Below are positions 44,131-52,369 of a stretch of 64,000 bases of DNA, piece after piece; within the stretch, counting starts at the first letter, position 1; every line of letters begins with the position of its first letter. This stretch comes from Herbiconiux ginsengi (lineage in GTDB: Bacteria; Actinomycetota; Actinomycetes; Actinomycetales; Microbacteriaceae). The position numbers and the translations under genes are program-made. The DNA is taken from assembly GCF_900107435.1 (NCBI RefSeq), contig NZ_FNPZ01000004.1:186001-250000 (forward strand), in the 5' to 3' direction. Below the pieces are notes generated by a model, which did no database searches, was not told the origin of the DNA, and worked only from the letters and a program-made list of their open reading frames with translations.

Positions 44131-45129
44131 TCAGCGCCCGGCGATCCGGGCTTCCAGCGCCGCGGGAATCCGGCCCGTGCGGCCCGCCCAGCCGTCGCGG
44201 AGGCCCGCACACATGGCCGTCACCCGACGCATCCGGCCGGGCGCGACCGCGAGCACGATCGCGCAGTGCCGCAGGTCGCCGAGGGTCTCGCGGATCGACC
44301 AGGCCCGGTTGCGGCGGCCGTGCATCCGGTTCAGCAGCACCCGGTTGCGCAGCAGGTAGTAGTAGCGGAAGGGCTTGCTCACCACGAAGGAGAGCGGCTG
44401 TCCGCCGAGCCGCAGCGGCCGGCCGAAGAGGGTGAGCGGATGGCGCTCGCCGAGGCTGTGGCCCAAGGTGGCCCCACCGGCCAGCAGCACGACCAGGCCT
44501 GCCGCGGCCGTGCGGAGGGCGTAGTCGGTGTCGACGCCGTCGATGAACAGCGGTTCGGCGAAGCGGCCGATCCGGTCGAGCGTGGCGACCGGAATGAGGA
44601 GTCCCGACTGGATGGGCGTGCCGCCGAGCACGAAGCCGCGCTCGTAGCCGCTGACGGGCGAGGGCAGCCCCTCCACCCGGGCGGGCGCCACGAGGCCGAC
44701 GCGGAGGCCGGCGCCCGCCGCGTCGCGGTAGGTGGCGAGGAGCGTGGCGATAAAGCCCGCGTCGACCGTCGAGTCCTGGTCGAAGGTGACCACGGCGGCA
44801 AGGTGGCCGGCGGCCGGGCCGGTGGCGCCGGCTGCGGGATCGGTGCCGGCCGGCTCGGCGTGGCCTGCGGATCCGGCTGCGCGGGCGAACGCTGCGCGGG
44901 CGGCCGCGACGCCCGTGTTCAGGGCTGCGGCGATGCCCCGGTTCGTGTCGTGCCGCACCACGTCGGCGCCGGCGGCCACTGCGCCGTCGAGCACGGCATC
45001 CGCATCCGGTCCGCTGCCGTCGTCGACCACGATCACCCGGCCGGTCTGCGCAGCGAGACTCCGCACCAGTTCCACCAGCCCCGGCCCGGGCCGGAAGGCG
45101 GTCACGACGGCGGCGACATCGTCGGTCAC
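44131..45129 (-). CDS. GT2 glycosyltransferase (rhamnosyltransferase-like)
   Basis: 332 residues from GTG 45129, with GGAGAGG five bases upstream; a longer frame to 45210 would overlap the divergent gene. DVAAVVTAFRPGPGLVELVRSL, VIVVDDGSGPDAD, NRGIAAALNTGVAAARA and VVTFDQDSTVDAGFIATLL (the TFDQDS motif of the RfbN/rhamnosyltransferase group) are visible, as is FIDGVDTDYALR. Between residues ~85 and 110 there is an Ala/Gly/Pro-rich insert (GSAGHAEPAGTDPAAG) not expected in the fold. It lies divergent to the flippase gene. Confidence 0.88.
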   Translation of the reverse strand: MTDDVAAVVTAFRPGPGLVELVRSLAAQTGRVIVVDDGSGPDADAVLDGAVAAGADVVRHDTNRGIAAALNTGVAAARAAFARAAGSAGHAEPAGTDPAAGATGPAAGHLAAVVTFDQDSTVDAGFIATLLATYRDAAGAGLRVGLVAPARVEGLPSPVSGYERGFVLGGTPIQSGLLIPVATLDRIGRFAEPLFIDGVDTDYALRTAAAGLVVLLAGGATLGHSLGERHPLTLFGRPLRLGGQPLSFVVSKPFRYYYLLRNRVLLNRMHGRRNRAWSIRETLGDLRHCAIVLAVAPGRMRRVTAMCAGLRDGWAGRTGRIPAALEARIAGR

Positions 45130-45171
45130 AGGCACCTCTCCGCCCCCGGGAGCTTCCACGGGAGCGACTAC

Positions 45172-45177
45172 TATGCT
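45172..45177 (+). promoter_or_regulatory. leaderless -10 box for the flippase operon
   Basis: TATGCT is followed by eight bases and ATG 45186; this argues for ATG 45186 over the in-frame TTG 45177. Confidence 0.45.
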
Positions 45178-45185
45178 TGCACTCC

Positions 45186-46523
45186 ATGACCGATTCGAGC
45201 TCGGAGACACAGCCGGGCGACGAGACCGGGGCGCGCGTGCCCACGATCGGCCGGCGCTCCTTCGTCGGCGTCGGGGCGGCTTCGCTGGTGTCGGCGGGCG
45301 TCGGTTTCGCGGTCATCCTGATCGTGCCGAATGTGCTCGACAAGCCGCAGGCCACCCTTTTCCTCACCTTCTGGTCGTTCCTGTTCGCGTGGTTCGGCAT
45401 CCTCGGCGGCCTCTCGTCGGAGACCACCCGAGCCGTGCACGTGAGCGACCGCAGCACCGTGCCGGCCGGCGAACGCCGGGAGCCTCGGATGCTGCCCGTC
45501 GGCCTCGCGGTCGGCGTCACGATCGGCGTTCTACTCTGGGCCACGAGCTTCTGGTGGGCGCCCGTGCTGCTGCACGAATACGCCTCCCTCGCCGTGCCGC
45601 TCAGCTGCGCGGTGGCCCTCTATTCCGGGCATGCCACGATCGTCGGTATCCTCGGCGGGCGGCTGCAATGGCCCACCTATGTGCGGCTCGTCATCGGCGA
45701 CTCGTTGCTGCGGATCGTGCTCGTCGTGGTGGTCGCGATCGTCGCGGCGAGCGTCGCCGGGTTCGCGGTGGCCGCGAGCGTCTCGACGGTCGCCTGGCTG
45801 ATCGGCCTGCTGTTCTCGCCCACGCTCCGTTCGGCGGCCGGGGCGCGTGCGGACGCCCCGCTCGGCGGCTTCCTCAAGCGGGTCGGGCACGCCTCGCTCG
45901 CGTCGGGGTCGAGCGCCGTGCTGGTGGTCGGGTTCCCGGTCGTCCTGAGCCTCACCTCGAGCGCCGAGGCCTACCTGCTCGCCACGCCGCTCCTCGCGGC
46001 CATCACCCTCACCCGCGCGCCGCTGCTCATCCCGCTCAACGCCTATCAGGGCGTGGCGATCGCCCATTTCGTGAACAACCGTTCCGCCGGCTTCCGCACC
46101 CTGGTGCCGATCGTGCGGCTGCTCGCCCTGATCACGGTGCTCGGCGCGGTGCTCGGCGGGCTGCTCGGTCCCTGGCTGCTCACCGTCTTCTACGGACCGG
46201 ACTACGTCGTGGGCGCGTTCACGATCGCGGGACTGGTGGTGGGCGCCGGGATGCTCGCCCTCATCACCCTCACCGGCGCGCTCTGCCTGGCCGTCGACAA
46301 GCACCGCTCGTTCTCGCTCGGCTGGATCGCGGCCACCGTGCTCGCCATCGTGATCCTGCTGCTGCCGCTCGGCCTCGACATCGAGGTGCGAGCGGTCCTC
46401 AGCCTCGTGATCGGGCCGATCGCGGGTCTCGTGGTGCACTACCTGGCACTGCGGCCCGGTCGGGGAATATCGTCGGGAGAGGGCGGCGGCACGCCGCCGG
46501 CGGTGGCGGAAGGAGCGGCATGA
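45186..46523 (+). CDS. polysaccharide flippase-like membrane protein (Wzx/MATE superfamily)
   Basis: 445 residues from ATG 45186. About twelve hydrophobic segments starting with RSFVGVGAASLVSAGVGFAVILIV, and a distribution typical of Wzx/O-antigen flippases (oligosaccharidyl-lipid family). Sequence features such as TLFLTFWSFLFAWFGILGGLSSETTR and the late GPWLLTVFYGPDYVVG fit that family, which turns lipid-linked repeat units to the outer leaflet. The stop overlaps the ATG of the next GT2 gene (ATGA 46520-46523), making a two-gene operon. The remote similarity makes the exact substrate uncertain. Confidence 0.75.
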   Translation: MTDSSSETQPGDETGARVPTIGRRSFVGVGAASLVSAGVGFAVILIVPNVLDKPQATLFLTFWSFLFAWFGILGGLSSETTRAVHVSDRSTVPAGERREPRMLPVGLAVGVTIGVLLWATSFWWAPVLLHEYASLAVPLSCAVALYSGHATIVGILGGRLQWPTYVRLVIGDSLLRIVLVVVVAIVAASVAGFAVAASVSTVAWLIGLLFSPTLRSAAGARADAPLGGFLKRVGHASLASGSSAVLVVGFPVVLSLTSSAEAYLLATPLLAAITLTRAPLLIPLNAYQGVAIAHFVNNRSAGFRTLVPIVRLLALITVLGAVLGGLLGPWLLTVFYGPDYVVGAFTIAGLVVGAGMLALITLTGALCLAVDKHRSFSLGWIAATVLAIVILLLPLGLDIEVRAVLSLVIGPIAGLVVHYLALRPGRGISSGEGGGTPPAVAEGAA

Positions 46524-47299
46524 GCACCGGCATCCGGGCGAGCGTCTGCATGGCCACCTATCGCGGCTCGGCCTACGTGGCCGAGCAGATCGAGTCGATC
46601 GTGGCCCAACTCGGCCCCGACGACGAGCTCGTGATCGTCGACGACTGCTCGCCCGACGACACGGTCGCCGTGATCGTGGCCACGATCGACCGGCTCGGGG
46701 AGTCGCGCGTGTTCCTCACCCGCACCGACGAGAACGTCGGCTACGTGCGGGCCTTCGAGGCCGCCATCCGCCGCTCGCGCGGACAGTACGTCTTCCTCTC
46801 CGATCAAGACGACGTGTGGACACCCGGCCGGCACGAGGCCATGATCGCGGGGCTCGGCCGCTCGCTGGTGGTGGCCGGCAACCACTCCATCCTCGGGCGC
46901 GCCGGCGCGCGGCTCTGGTATCCGCCCCTCCGCTCGCGCGGGTCGCGGCACCACCTCGCGAACCTCTTCGCCATCCTGATCGGCTACCGCCCCTACTTCG
47001 GCTGCGCGATGGGCTTCCGGCGCGAGGCGATCGACGGCGGCATCCTGCCCATCCCGGATTACGTCACCGAGTCGCACGACGTGTGGATCGCGATCACGGG
47101 CAACGTGCGGCGCAGCATCCGTCATCTCGATCAGGTGGTGGTGGAGCGGCGGTTGCACGACGCGAACCAGACGCCGCTCGGCATCCGAGGTCTCGGCACG
47201 ATCTTGCGGGCGCGCTGGATGTTCGTGCGCTTGATCGGGGAGGCGTACCGCCGCACGGTCGCGGCCCGGGCCGCGATCCTGGCCGCCCGCCGCTCCTGA
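46520..47299 (+). CDS. GT2 glycosyltransferase
   Basis: 259 residues from ATG 46520, coupled by ATGA to the flippase gene and preceded by AAGGAG. ASVCMATYRGSAYVAEQIESIVAQL, LVIVDDCSPDDTVAV, RTDENVGYVRAFEAAI and YVFLSDQDDVW (DQDD metal-binding motif) show the GT2 fold close to RfbF/EpsE-type rhamnosyl or galactosyl transferases. The open frame extends far upstream through the flippase in another frame and is ignored. A convergent gene follows after an inverted repeat. Confidence 0.9.
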   Translation: MSTGIRASVCMATYRGSAYVAEQIESIVAQLGPDDELVIVDDCSPDDTVAVIVATIDRLGESRVFLTRTDENVGYVRAFEAAIRRSRGQYVFLSDQDDVWTPGRHEAMIAGLGRSLVVAGNHSILGRAGARLWYPPLRSRGSRHHLANLFAILIGYRPYFGCAMGFRREAIDGGILPIPDYVTESHDVWIAITGNVRRSIRHLDQVVVERRLHDANQTPLGIRGLGTILRARWMFVRLIGEAYRRTVAARAAILAARRS

Positions 47300-47302
47300 C
47301 GC

Positions 47303-47379
47303 ACGTTCGAACTCGCAAACGTGGAGCGATCCAACGCCCTATGGGGCCCGGTGGTCGCGACGTTTGCGAATTCGAACGT
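47303..47379. terminator. 20-base inverted repeat between convergent genes
   Basis: Arms 47303-47322 and 47360-47379 are complementary at 19 of 20 bases, around a 37-base loop. There is no T-tract. It sits exactly between two convergent operons, so a two-way terminator is the simplest reading. Confidence 0.5.
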
Positions 47380-47384
47380 GAGCG

Positions 47385-48269
47385 TCAGCGGCGGAAGGTG
47401 TGGTGGAGGAGGGCGCTGCGGCCCGCCGGGTCGTGCGCGCGCAGGGCTGCCGGCAGCTCGCTCAGGGCGTTCAGCCGCGAGGTGAGGTGGTGGCGGGCGG
47501 CGCGGGCGGCCTTCGGCCAGCCGAGGACGCTCATCCGTTCCGCCGTCTCGTCGAAGAGGCGGCGTTCTTCGGCGAACTTCGCGCCGTCGGGCCCGGTCAG
47601 GGCCGAGACGCTGCCGGCATGTCGACGGTAGGAGAACACGACCTCGTCGTCGAGGAGCATCGATCCGCCGTCCATGATGATCTCGAGCATCAGGTCGAGG
47701 TCCTGCACCACTTCGAAGCCGGGCCGGAAGCCGAAGCGGCGTAACTGGTCGGTGCGCCACGCGATCGACGGGAAGTAGGCCCAGTTGCCGCGCAGGAGGC
47801 TCGCGGCGAGCTTCTCGCCGTGGAAGCTCCGCGGTCCGTGCCCGCCGAAGCGCAGCAGGTCTTTCACGCGGTCGGCGAGCGGCCGGTGCATGGCGCCCTC
47901 GGAATCGATCACGTCGACACCGGGTTGGATGATCGAGGCGTCCGGTCGCGTGCTCGCCAGAGCGAGAACCCGGGCTACGTACCCCGCATGCATCCGGTCG
48001 TCAGAGCCCATCAGCACTGCCCGCTCGTTCTCGACCAGCCGCACGCACTCGCGGAAGTTGCCCCCGACGCCGAGGTTCGTCGCATTGCGCCGGTAGTGCA
48101 CGCGCGGATCGTCGATCGCGGCGGCCCACTCGCCAGGCGCCGGATCGGGGTACACGTCGTCGACGATGACCAGCCGCCAGTCGCCGTCCGTCTGCGCGAG
48201 CACGCTCTGCACGGCCTCGCGGAAATGGTCGAAGCGGCCATAGAACGGCATCATGATGTCGAGCGTCAC
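47385..48269 (-). CDS. GT2 glycosyltransferase
   Basis: 294 residues. LDIMMPFYGRFDHFREAVQSVLAQ, LVIVDDVYPDPAPGEWAA, NATNLGVGGNFRECV and VLMGSDDRMHAGYVARV (SDD motif) are clear GT2 elements; VVQDLDLMLEIIMDGG is the likely acceptor-side acidic region. The ATG overlaps the stop of the upstream ligase-family gene as ATGA (48266-48269). It is the last gene of a three-gene minus-strand operon with two O-antigen-ligase-like proteins. Donor unknown. Confidence 0.9.
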   Translation of the reverse strand: MTLDIMMPFYGRFDHFREAVQSVLAQTDGDWRLVIVDDVYPDPAPGEWAAAIDDPRVHYRRNATNLGVGGNFRECVRLVENERAVLMGSDDRMHAGYVARVLALASTRPDASIIQPGVDVIDSEGAMHRPLADRVKDLLRFGGHGPRSFHGEKLAASLLRGNWAYFPSIAWRTDQLRRFGFRPGFEVVQDLDLMLEIIMDGGSMLLDDEVVFSYRRHAGSVSALTGPDGAKFAEERRLFDETAERMSVLGWPKAARAARHHLTSRLNALSELPAALRAHDPAGRSALLHHTFRR

Positions 48270-49576
48270 GGGCCCACCGCCCGCGGTTCGTCGGCGCGCC
48301 TCAGCCGGCCGCGCCAGCTGAGATCGCGAGCCGCCTTGACGGAGCAGATCACGAGCAGCAGCCAGCCGTATTCCACCAGGATGAAGCTCTCGGCCATCGA
48401 GGTGGCGATCAGCACCACGAGCACCAGTGCGGTCCAGAGGAAGACGATGCTCTTCTTCGAAGCCGCGAGCACCCAGGCGCGGCCGAAGGCCAGTCCGACG
48501 AAGCCCACGAAGATCACGAAACCGATCAGGCCCGTCTGGAAGTAGACGTCGACGAAGGCGTTGAGCGCCGAGGTGTGCGACCGGTTGCCGATCACGTCGA
48601 GGGCGAAGAACGGCGACACGTTCGGCCGCCAGAAGCCGGCCCAGCCCCAGCCCTCGAGCGGGTTAAGCTCGATCAGGCGCCAGAGTTCGCGCCAGATCTC
48701 CAGCCGGTAGGTGAACTCGCGCCGCGTGGAGAGCACTTCGAGGATGCGGCCGCGCAGGAGGAAGGCGAGCAGCAGAGCGAACAGCGAGACAGCGAGCAGG
48801 ATGAAGTGCCACCCGCGCCGGGTCTCGGGCGCCGCGCGCCGCAGGGCGAGCAGGATGAGCGTGGCCACTCCGGTCACGATCGTCACCCCGAAGGTCACCG
48901 GCGACCCGGAGAGCACGACCGCGACACCGGCGACGACGAGGCTGTAGATGCCCGTGCCCCGGCGGATCGACCGGGTCGCGAACTCGATGGCGAAAGTGAC
49001 GACCGCGATCAGCGCGACGAAGCCGAGCGCGTTGCGGGTGCCGAGCACGCCCTGGATCGGACCCCCGAAGGGCAGGCCTCCGGTGATGCCGAGGAAGCGG
49101 ATCGGCACGTCGAGCAGCACCCCCGACACGATCTCGAGCACGAGCGACGCGCTCAGCACCACACGCAACACGTCGCCGACGGCGCGCACGATCTGGATGA
49201 GGTCGCGCACGACCGCGATGTAGACGCCGAGGAAGGCGTAACCGACGAGATAGGCCAACCCGTTCAGGGTCGACGGCAGGTAGCGGCTCCAGACCAGGGT
49301 GATGAGGCACCAGGCCAAGAAGATGAGGAGCGAGATGGGCAGCAGGCCGTGCCAGTCGAGCTCGCGCCAGCGGCCGGCGAACGAGAGCGCGGCGAACACG
49401 ACCAGCATCGCGACGATGCCGATCAGCCCCGGCCAGCCGAGGGTCGAGCGGATGAGGAACGACAGGAACCCGGTGGCGAGGACGGCGAGGGTGAGGGCCT
49501 TGACGAACCGGGTGTCGCCGAAGAACGCCACGACCCGTGCCGCGACCGTGTGACGATGGTTCGGCAGAGCCGTCAT
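48266..49576 (-). CDS. O-antigen ligase/polymerase family membrane protein
   Basis: 436 residues from ATG 49576, coupled by ATGA (49573-49576) to the gene before it. About eleven membrane segments with the Wzy_C/O-antigen-ligase pattern: GGLPFGGPIQGVLGTRNALGFVALIAVV in the middle and RLEIWRELWRLIELNPLEGWGWAGFW in the large outer loop before the last helices, including the conserved Arg and SALNAFVDVYFQTGLIG. Such proteins join lipid-linked glycans to an acceptor or polymerise them on the outer face. Confidence 0.87.
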   Translation of the reverse strand: MTALPNHRHTVAARVVAFFGDTRFVKALTLAVLATGFLSFLIRSTLGWPGLIGIVAMLVVFAALSFAGRWRELDWHGLLPISLLIFLAWCLITLVWSRYLPSTLNGLAYLVGYAFLGVYIAVVRDLIQIVRAVGDVLRVVLSASLVLEIVSGVLLDVPIRFLGITGGLPFGGPIQGVLGTRNALGFVALIAVVTFAIEFATRSIRRGTGIYSLVVAGVAVVLSGSPVTFGVTIVTGVATLILLALRRAAPETRRGWHFILLAVSLFALLLAFLLRGRILEVLSTRREFTYRLEIWRELWRLIELNPLEGWGWAGFWRPNVSPFFALDVIGNRSHTSALNAFVDVYFQTGLIGFVIFVGFVGLAFGRAWVLAASKKSIVFLWTALVLVVLIATSMAESFILVEYGWLLLVICSVKAARDLSWRGRLRRADEPRAVGP

Positions 49577-50955
49577 CGGCGGGAGGCCGCCGTCCGGGCC
49601 GTGCGGGCCGAGCGTGAGAGGAGCGCGTTGACGCGCGCCGGGCCGTTGCCGAGATCGATCGACACCGCGCTGTGGTCGAGCTTGGACTTCACCGCGAACA
49701 CGACGAGCAGTGCCCACCCGCCCTCGACGAGCATCCGGCTCTCCACGAAGCTCTGGGCGATCAGCGCCGTGAGCAACAGGGCCGGCGCGAGGGTCAGCGG
49801 AACCCGGGCGATCGGGAAGCCCAGCGAGTCCAACGGCCGATCGACGGCGAACCACCAGGTGCGATACCAGGTGGCCAGCACCAGGCCGATGAAGAGCACG
49901 AGGCCCACGATGCCGAGCTGGAACCAGACGTCGAGCCAGGCGTCATGCGCCTGCAGGTAGGTGACGCCCTTGCGCACGGCGAGATCGTTGAAGGGTTCCA
50001 CCCAGGGCGCCCAGTAGCTCACCCAGCCCCAGCCGAAGGCGGGGCGCTGGGCCGCGAGACCGGCGACGGCGCTCCAGATGTCGACCCGGCCGGTGAGGTC
50101 GTCGGACTTGCCGAACACGGCGAGGATCTGCTGCCCGAACGCACTGACGGCGACGATCGTGAGGGCGGTGACGACCGCGACGCCGGCGAGCACCCACATC
50201 CGCCGCCCCGGCCCCGCCCGCCGAGCGAGCAGCAGCACGCCGAACATGGCGGCCGTGATGAGGAGTGCGCCGATGGCGGTGGCCGATCGGGTGAGGGCGA
50301 GCACGGCGACGGCCACGATCAACCAGGCGATGGCGGTATTGCGCCGGCGGAGCTTCTGCGCCAGCTGCACGCCCACCGTGACGAGGGCGAGCACCGCCAC
50401 GAAGGCGAGGATGTTGCGGTTGCCCACGATGCCCTGGATGGGGCCGCCGGTGAACAGCGCATCTTGCGACCAGTAGAAGGCCTTCGGCACGGTGGCGTCG
50501 CCGTAGTCGGTCCAGAACGGCAGCACGGGCTGACGCACGAAGAGCGCCACGATCAGCTCGAACAGCACCGAGAGGCCGAGGATCCAGGTGAGCGCGCTGG
50601 AGAGCGCCGCGATCAGCTGCGGCCAGCTCAGGGCCGTCACGAGGAAGAGCGCAGCCAGGGTCGTGGCCGCCTGGGCCAGGAGGCCGAGCACCGTCGCGCC
50701 GGGGTAGAACGACCAGGCCAGCGACAGCGCCGCGAGCAGCCCGAACAGCACCAGGGTGCGGGGGAGCCGCCACAGAGCGAGCTTCGACCACAGCCGCCGC
50801 CGGGTCATCACCACGGCCACCACGGCGCTGATCGCCGCGACCAATCCGAGGTAGCCCCACCAGCCGATCAGGTTGCGCCAGAAATCGCCCGCGAACAGTG
50901 TGAACAGGATGAGCACGGACAGCGACCGGGCGGCGGCGTCGGTCGGATAGCGCAT
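49573..50955 (-). CDS. O-antigen ligase/polymerase family membrane protein (paralogue)
   Basis: 460 residues, about eleven membrane segments. It parallels its neighbour: GGPIQGIVGNRNILAFVAVLAL, then GRVDIWSAVAGLAAQRPAFGWGWVSYW, AHDAWLDVWFQLGIVG and a final ESRMLVEGGWALLVVFAVKSKL. The two genes are tandem paralogues linked by ATGA. Having two might mean one polymerises and one ligates, or that each serves a different glycan. The start follows a TAGGAT box by seven bases. Confidence 0.87.
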   Translation of the reverse strand: MRYPTDAAARSLSVLILFTLFAGDFWRNLIGWWGYLGLVAAISAVVAVVMTRRRLWSKLALWRLPRTLVLFGLLAALSLAWSFYPGATVLGLLAQAATTLAALFLVTALSWPQLIAALSSALTWILGLSVLFELIVALFVRQPVLPFWTDYGDATVPKAFYWSQDALFTGGPIQGIVGNRNILAFVAVLALVTVGVQLAQKLRRRNTAIAWLIVAVAVLALTRSATAIGALLITAAMFGVLLLARRAGPGRRMWVLAGVAVVTALTIVAVSAFGQQILAVFGKSDDLTGRVDIWSAVAGLAAQRPAFGWGWVSYWAPWVEPFNDLAVRKGVTYLQAHDAWLDVWFQLGIVGLVLFIGLVLATWYRTWWFAVDRPLDSLGFPIARVPLTLAPALLLTALIAQSFVESRMLVEGGWALLVVFAVKSKLDHSAVSIDLGNGPARVNALLSRSARTARTAASRR

Positions 50956-50962
50956 GGGGTCG

Positions 50963-50968
50963 ATCCTA
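50963..50968 (-). promoter_or_regulatory. leaderless -10 box for the ligase operon
   Basis: TAGGAT on the minus strand ends seven bases before ATG 50955. Confidence 0.45.
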
Positions 50969-50987
50969 CTGAGTCAGTCCGGACGCG

Positions 50988-51005
50988 ACGGGGGCGGAAC
51001 CCCGT
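50988..51005 (-). terminator. small stem-loop after the acyl-CoA dehydrogenase gene
   Basis: A perfect 6-base stem (50988-50993 with 51000-51005) around a six-base loop lies just past the dehydrogenase stop. Weak but well placed. Confidence 0.3.
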
Positions 51006-51009
51006 GGAA

Positions 51010-52188
51010 TCACACGAACGCGGCCAGGCCCGTGATGCTGCGGCCCACGATGAGGGTGTTCATCTCGCGCGTGCCCTCGTAGGAGTAGAGCGCCTCGGCG
51101 TCGGCGAAGTGCCGGGCCACGTCGTATTCCAGCACGATGCCGTTGCCGCCGAGGGCTTCGCGGCACCAGGCCACGGTCTCGCGCATCCGGGCCGTCGTGT
51201 AGGCCTTCGCCAGTGCCGAGTGCTCATCGCGCTGTGTGCCCTCGTCGAGCATCTGCGAGACGCGCACCACCATGCCGAGGCTCGCGGTGATGTTGCCGAT
51301 CGACTTCACGAGCAGGTCTTGGATGAGCTGGTGGCTCGCGATCGGCTTGCCGAACTGCACGCGCTCCTTCGTGTAATGGAGGGCGGCCTCGTAGGCGCCC
51401 ACCGAGTTGCCCACGGAGGCCCAGGCCACCTCGGCCCGGGTGAGCCGCAGCACCTTCGCCGTGTCGCGGAACGAGTTCGCGTTCTGCAGGCGCAGGCTCT
51501 CGGGCACCCGCACGTCTTCGAGGGTGATGTCGGCGTTCTGCACGATCCGCAGGCTCTGCTTGCCCTCGATCTTCGTCGCGGTGTAGCCGGGGGTGTCGGT
51601 GGGCACGATGAAGCCCTTGACCTGCCCGTCGGCCGCATCTTTCGCCCAGATCACCGTGATGTCGCTGAACGTCGCATTGCCGATCCAGCGCTTCGAGCCG
51701 TTCAGCACCCACTCGTCGCCGTCACGGGTGGCCGTGGTGCGCAGGCCCTGCGCCGAGTCGGAGCCCGACTGCGGCTCGGTCAGGCCGAAAGCGCCCACCA
51801 CCTCGCCGCGGGCCATCCTGGGCAGCCACTCCGCGCGTTGCTCGGGCGATCCGGTGACGCTGATCGCGCCCATCGCGAGCCCGTTCTGCACTCCGACCAG
51901 GGTGGCGACGGATGCATCGACACGCGCGAGCTCGAGCGCCACGAAACCGCGGAACACGGCTGAGTTCTCGAACGGCTTCGTCTCCTCCCAGGCGAAGCTG
52001 TAGACGCCGCAGTCGGCCAGGCCCTTCACGATCTCGTGCGGGAAGGTCGCCTTCTCCCAGTGCTCGTTGACGATCGGCTTCACGTCGGTGGCGAGGTAGT
52101 CGCGCAAGCGGGCGAGGGCCTCGCGCTCCGTGTCGGTGAGGAGGTTCTCGTAGCCGTAGAAGTCGCTGGCGAGGGGCTCGAAGGTCAT
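51010..52188 (-). CDS. acyl-CoA dehydrogenase, glutaryl-CoA dehydrogenase type
   Basis: 392 residues from ATG 52188, with GGAG five bases upstream. FAD-dependent family features: FGLTEPQSGSDSAQGLRTTA, NGSKRWIGNATFSDITVIWA, and ALGGNGIVLEYDVARHFADAEALYSYEGTREMNTLIVGRSITG near the end. In that segment the Glu of YEGT (about residue 370) sits where glutaryl-CoA dehydrogenase has its catalytic base. The enzyme would take part in lysine or tryptophan breakdown via glutaryl-CoA, although other short-chain substrates are possible. It is metabolically unrelated to its neighbours and divergent from manA. Confidence 0.9.
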   Translation of the reverse strand: MTFEPLASDFYGYENLLTDTEREALARLRDYLATDVKPIVNEHWEKATFPHEIVKGLADCGVYSFAWEETKPFENSAVFRGFVALELARVDASVATLVGVQNGLAMGAISVTGSPEQRAEWLPRMARGEVVGAFGLTEPQSGSDSAQGLRTTATRDGDEWVLNGSKRWIGNATFSDITVIWAKDAADGQVKGFIVPTDTPGYTATKIEGKQSLRIVQNADITLEDVRVPESLRLQNANSFRDTAKVLRLTRAEVAWASVGNSVGAYEAALHYTKERVQFGKPIASHQLIQDLLVKSIGNITASLGMVVRVSQMLDEGTQRDEHSALAKAYTTARMRETVAWCREALGGNGIVLEYDVARHFADAEALYSYEGTREMNTLIVGRSITGLAAFV

Positions 52189-52225
52189 GGGTGCTCCAGT
52201 GCGGGTAGACGGATTCGGCGAGCAG

Positions 52226-52231
52226 AGCCTA
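52226..52231 (-). promoter_or_regulatory. candidate -10 box for acyl-CoA dehydrogenase
   Basis: TAGGCT on the minus strand gives a leader of about 31 bases, leaving room for the GGAG ribosome site before ATG 52188. Confidence 0.35.
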
Positions 52232-52369
52232 GCCGGGCGGCTCGGGAGGGGCGCCGCCGGTTGGTAGTTTTGTCTAATCGACCGGAAGCGGCGGGAGTCG
52301 ACGCTTGTAGGTCGGTGATAATCGGCGCCGGAGCCCCCGGTTGCCCGGCCGCGAGAATGAGACAGGTCA

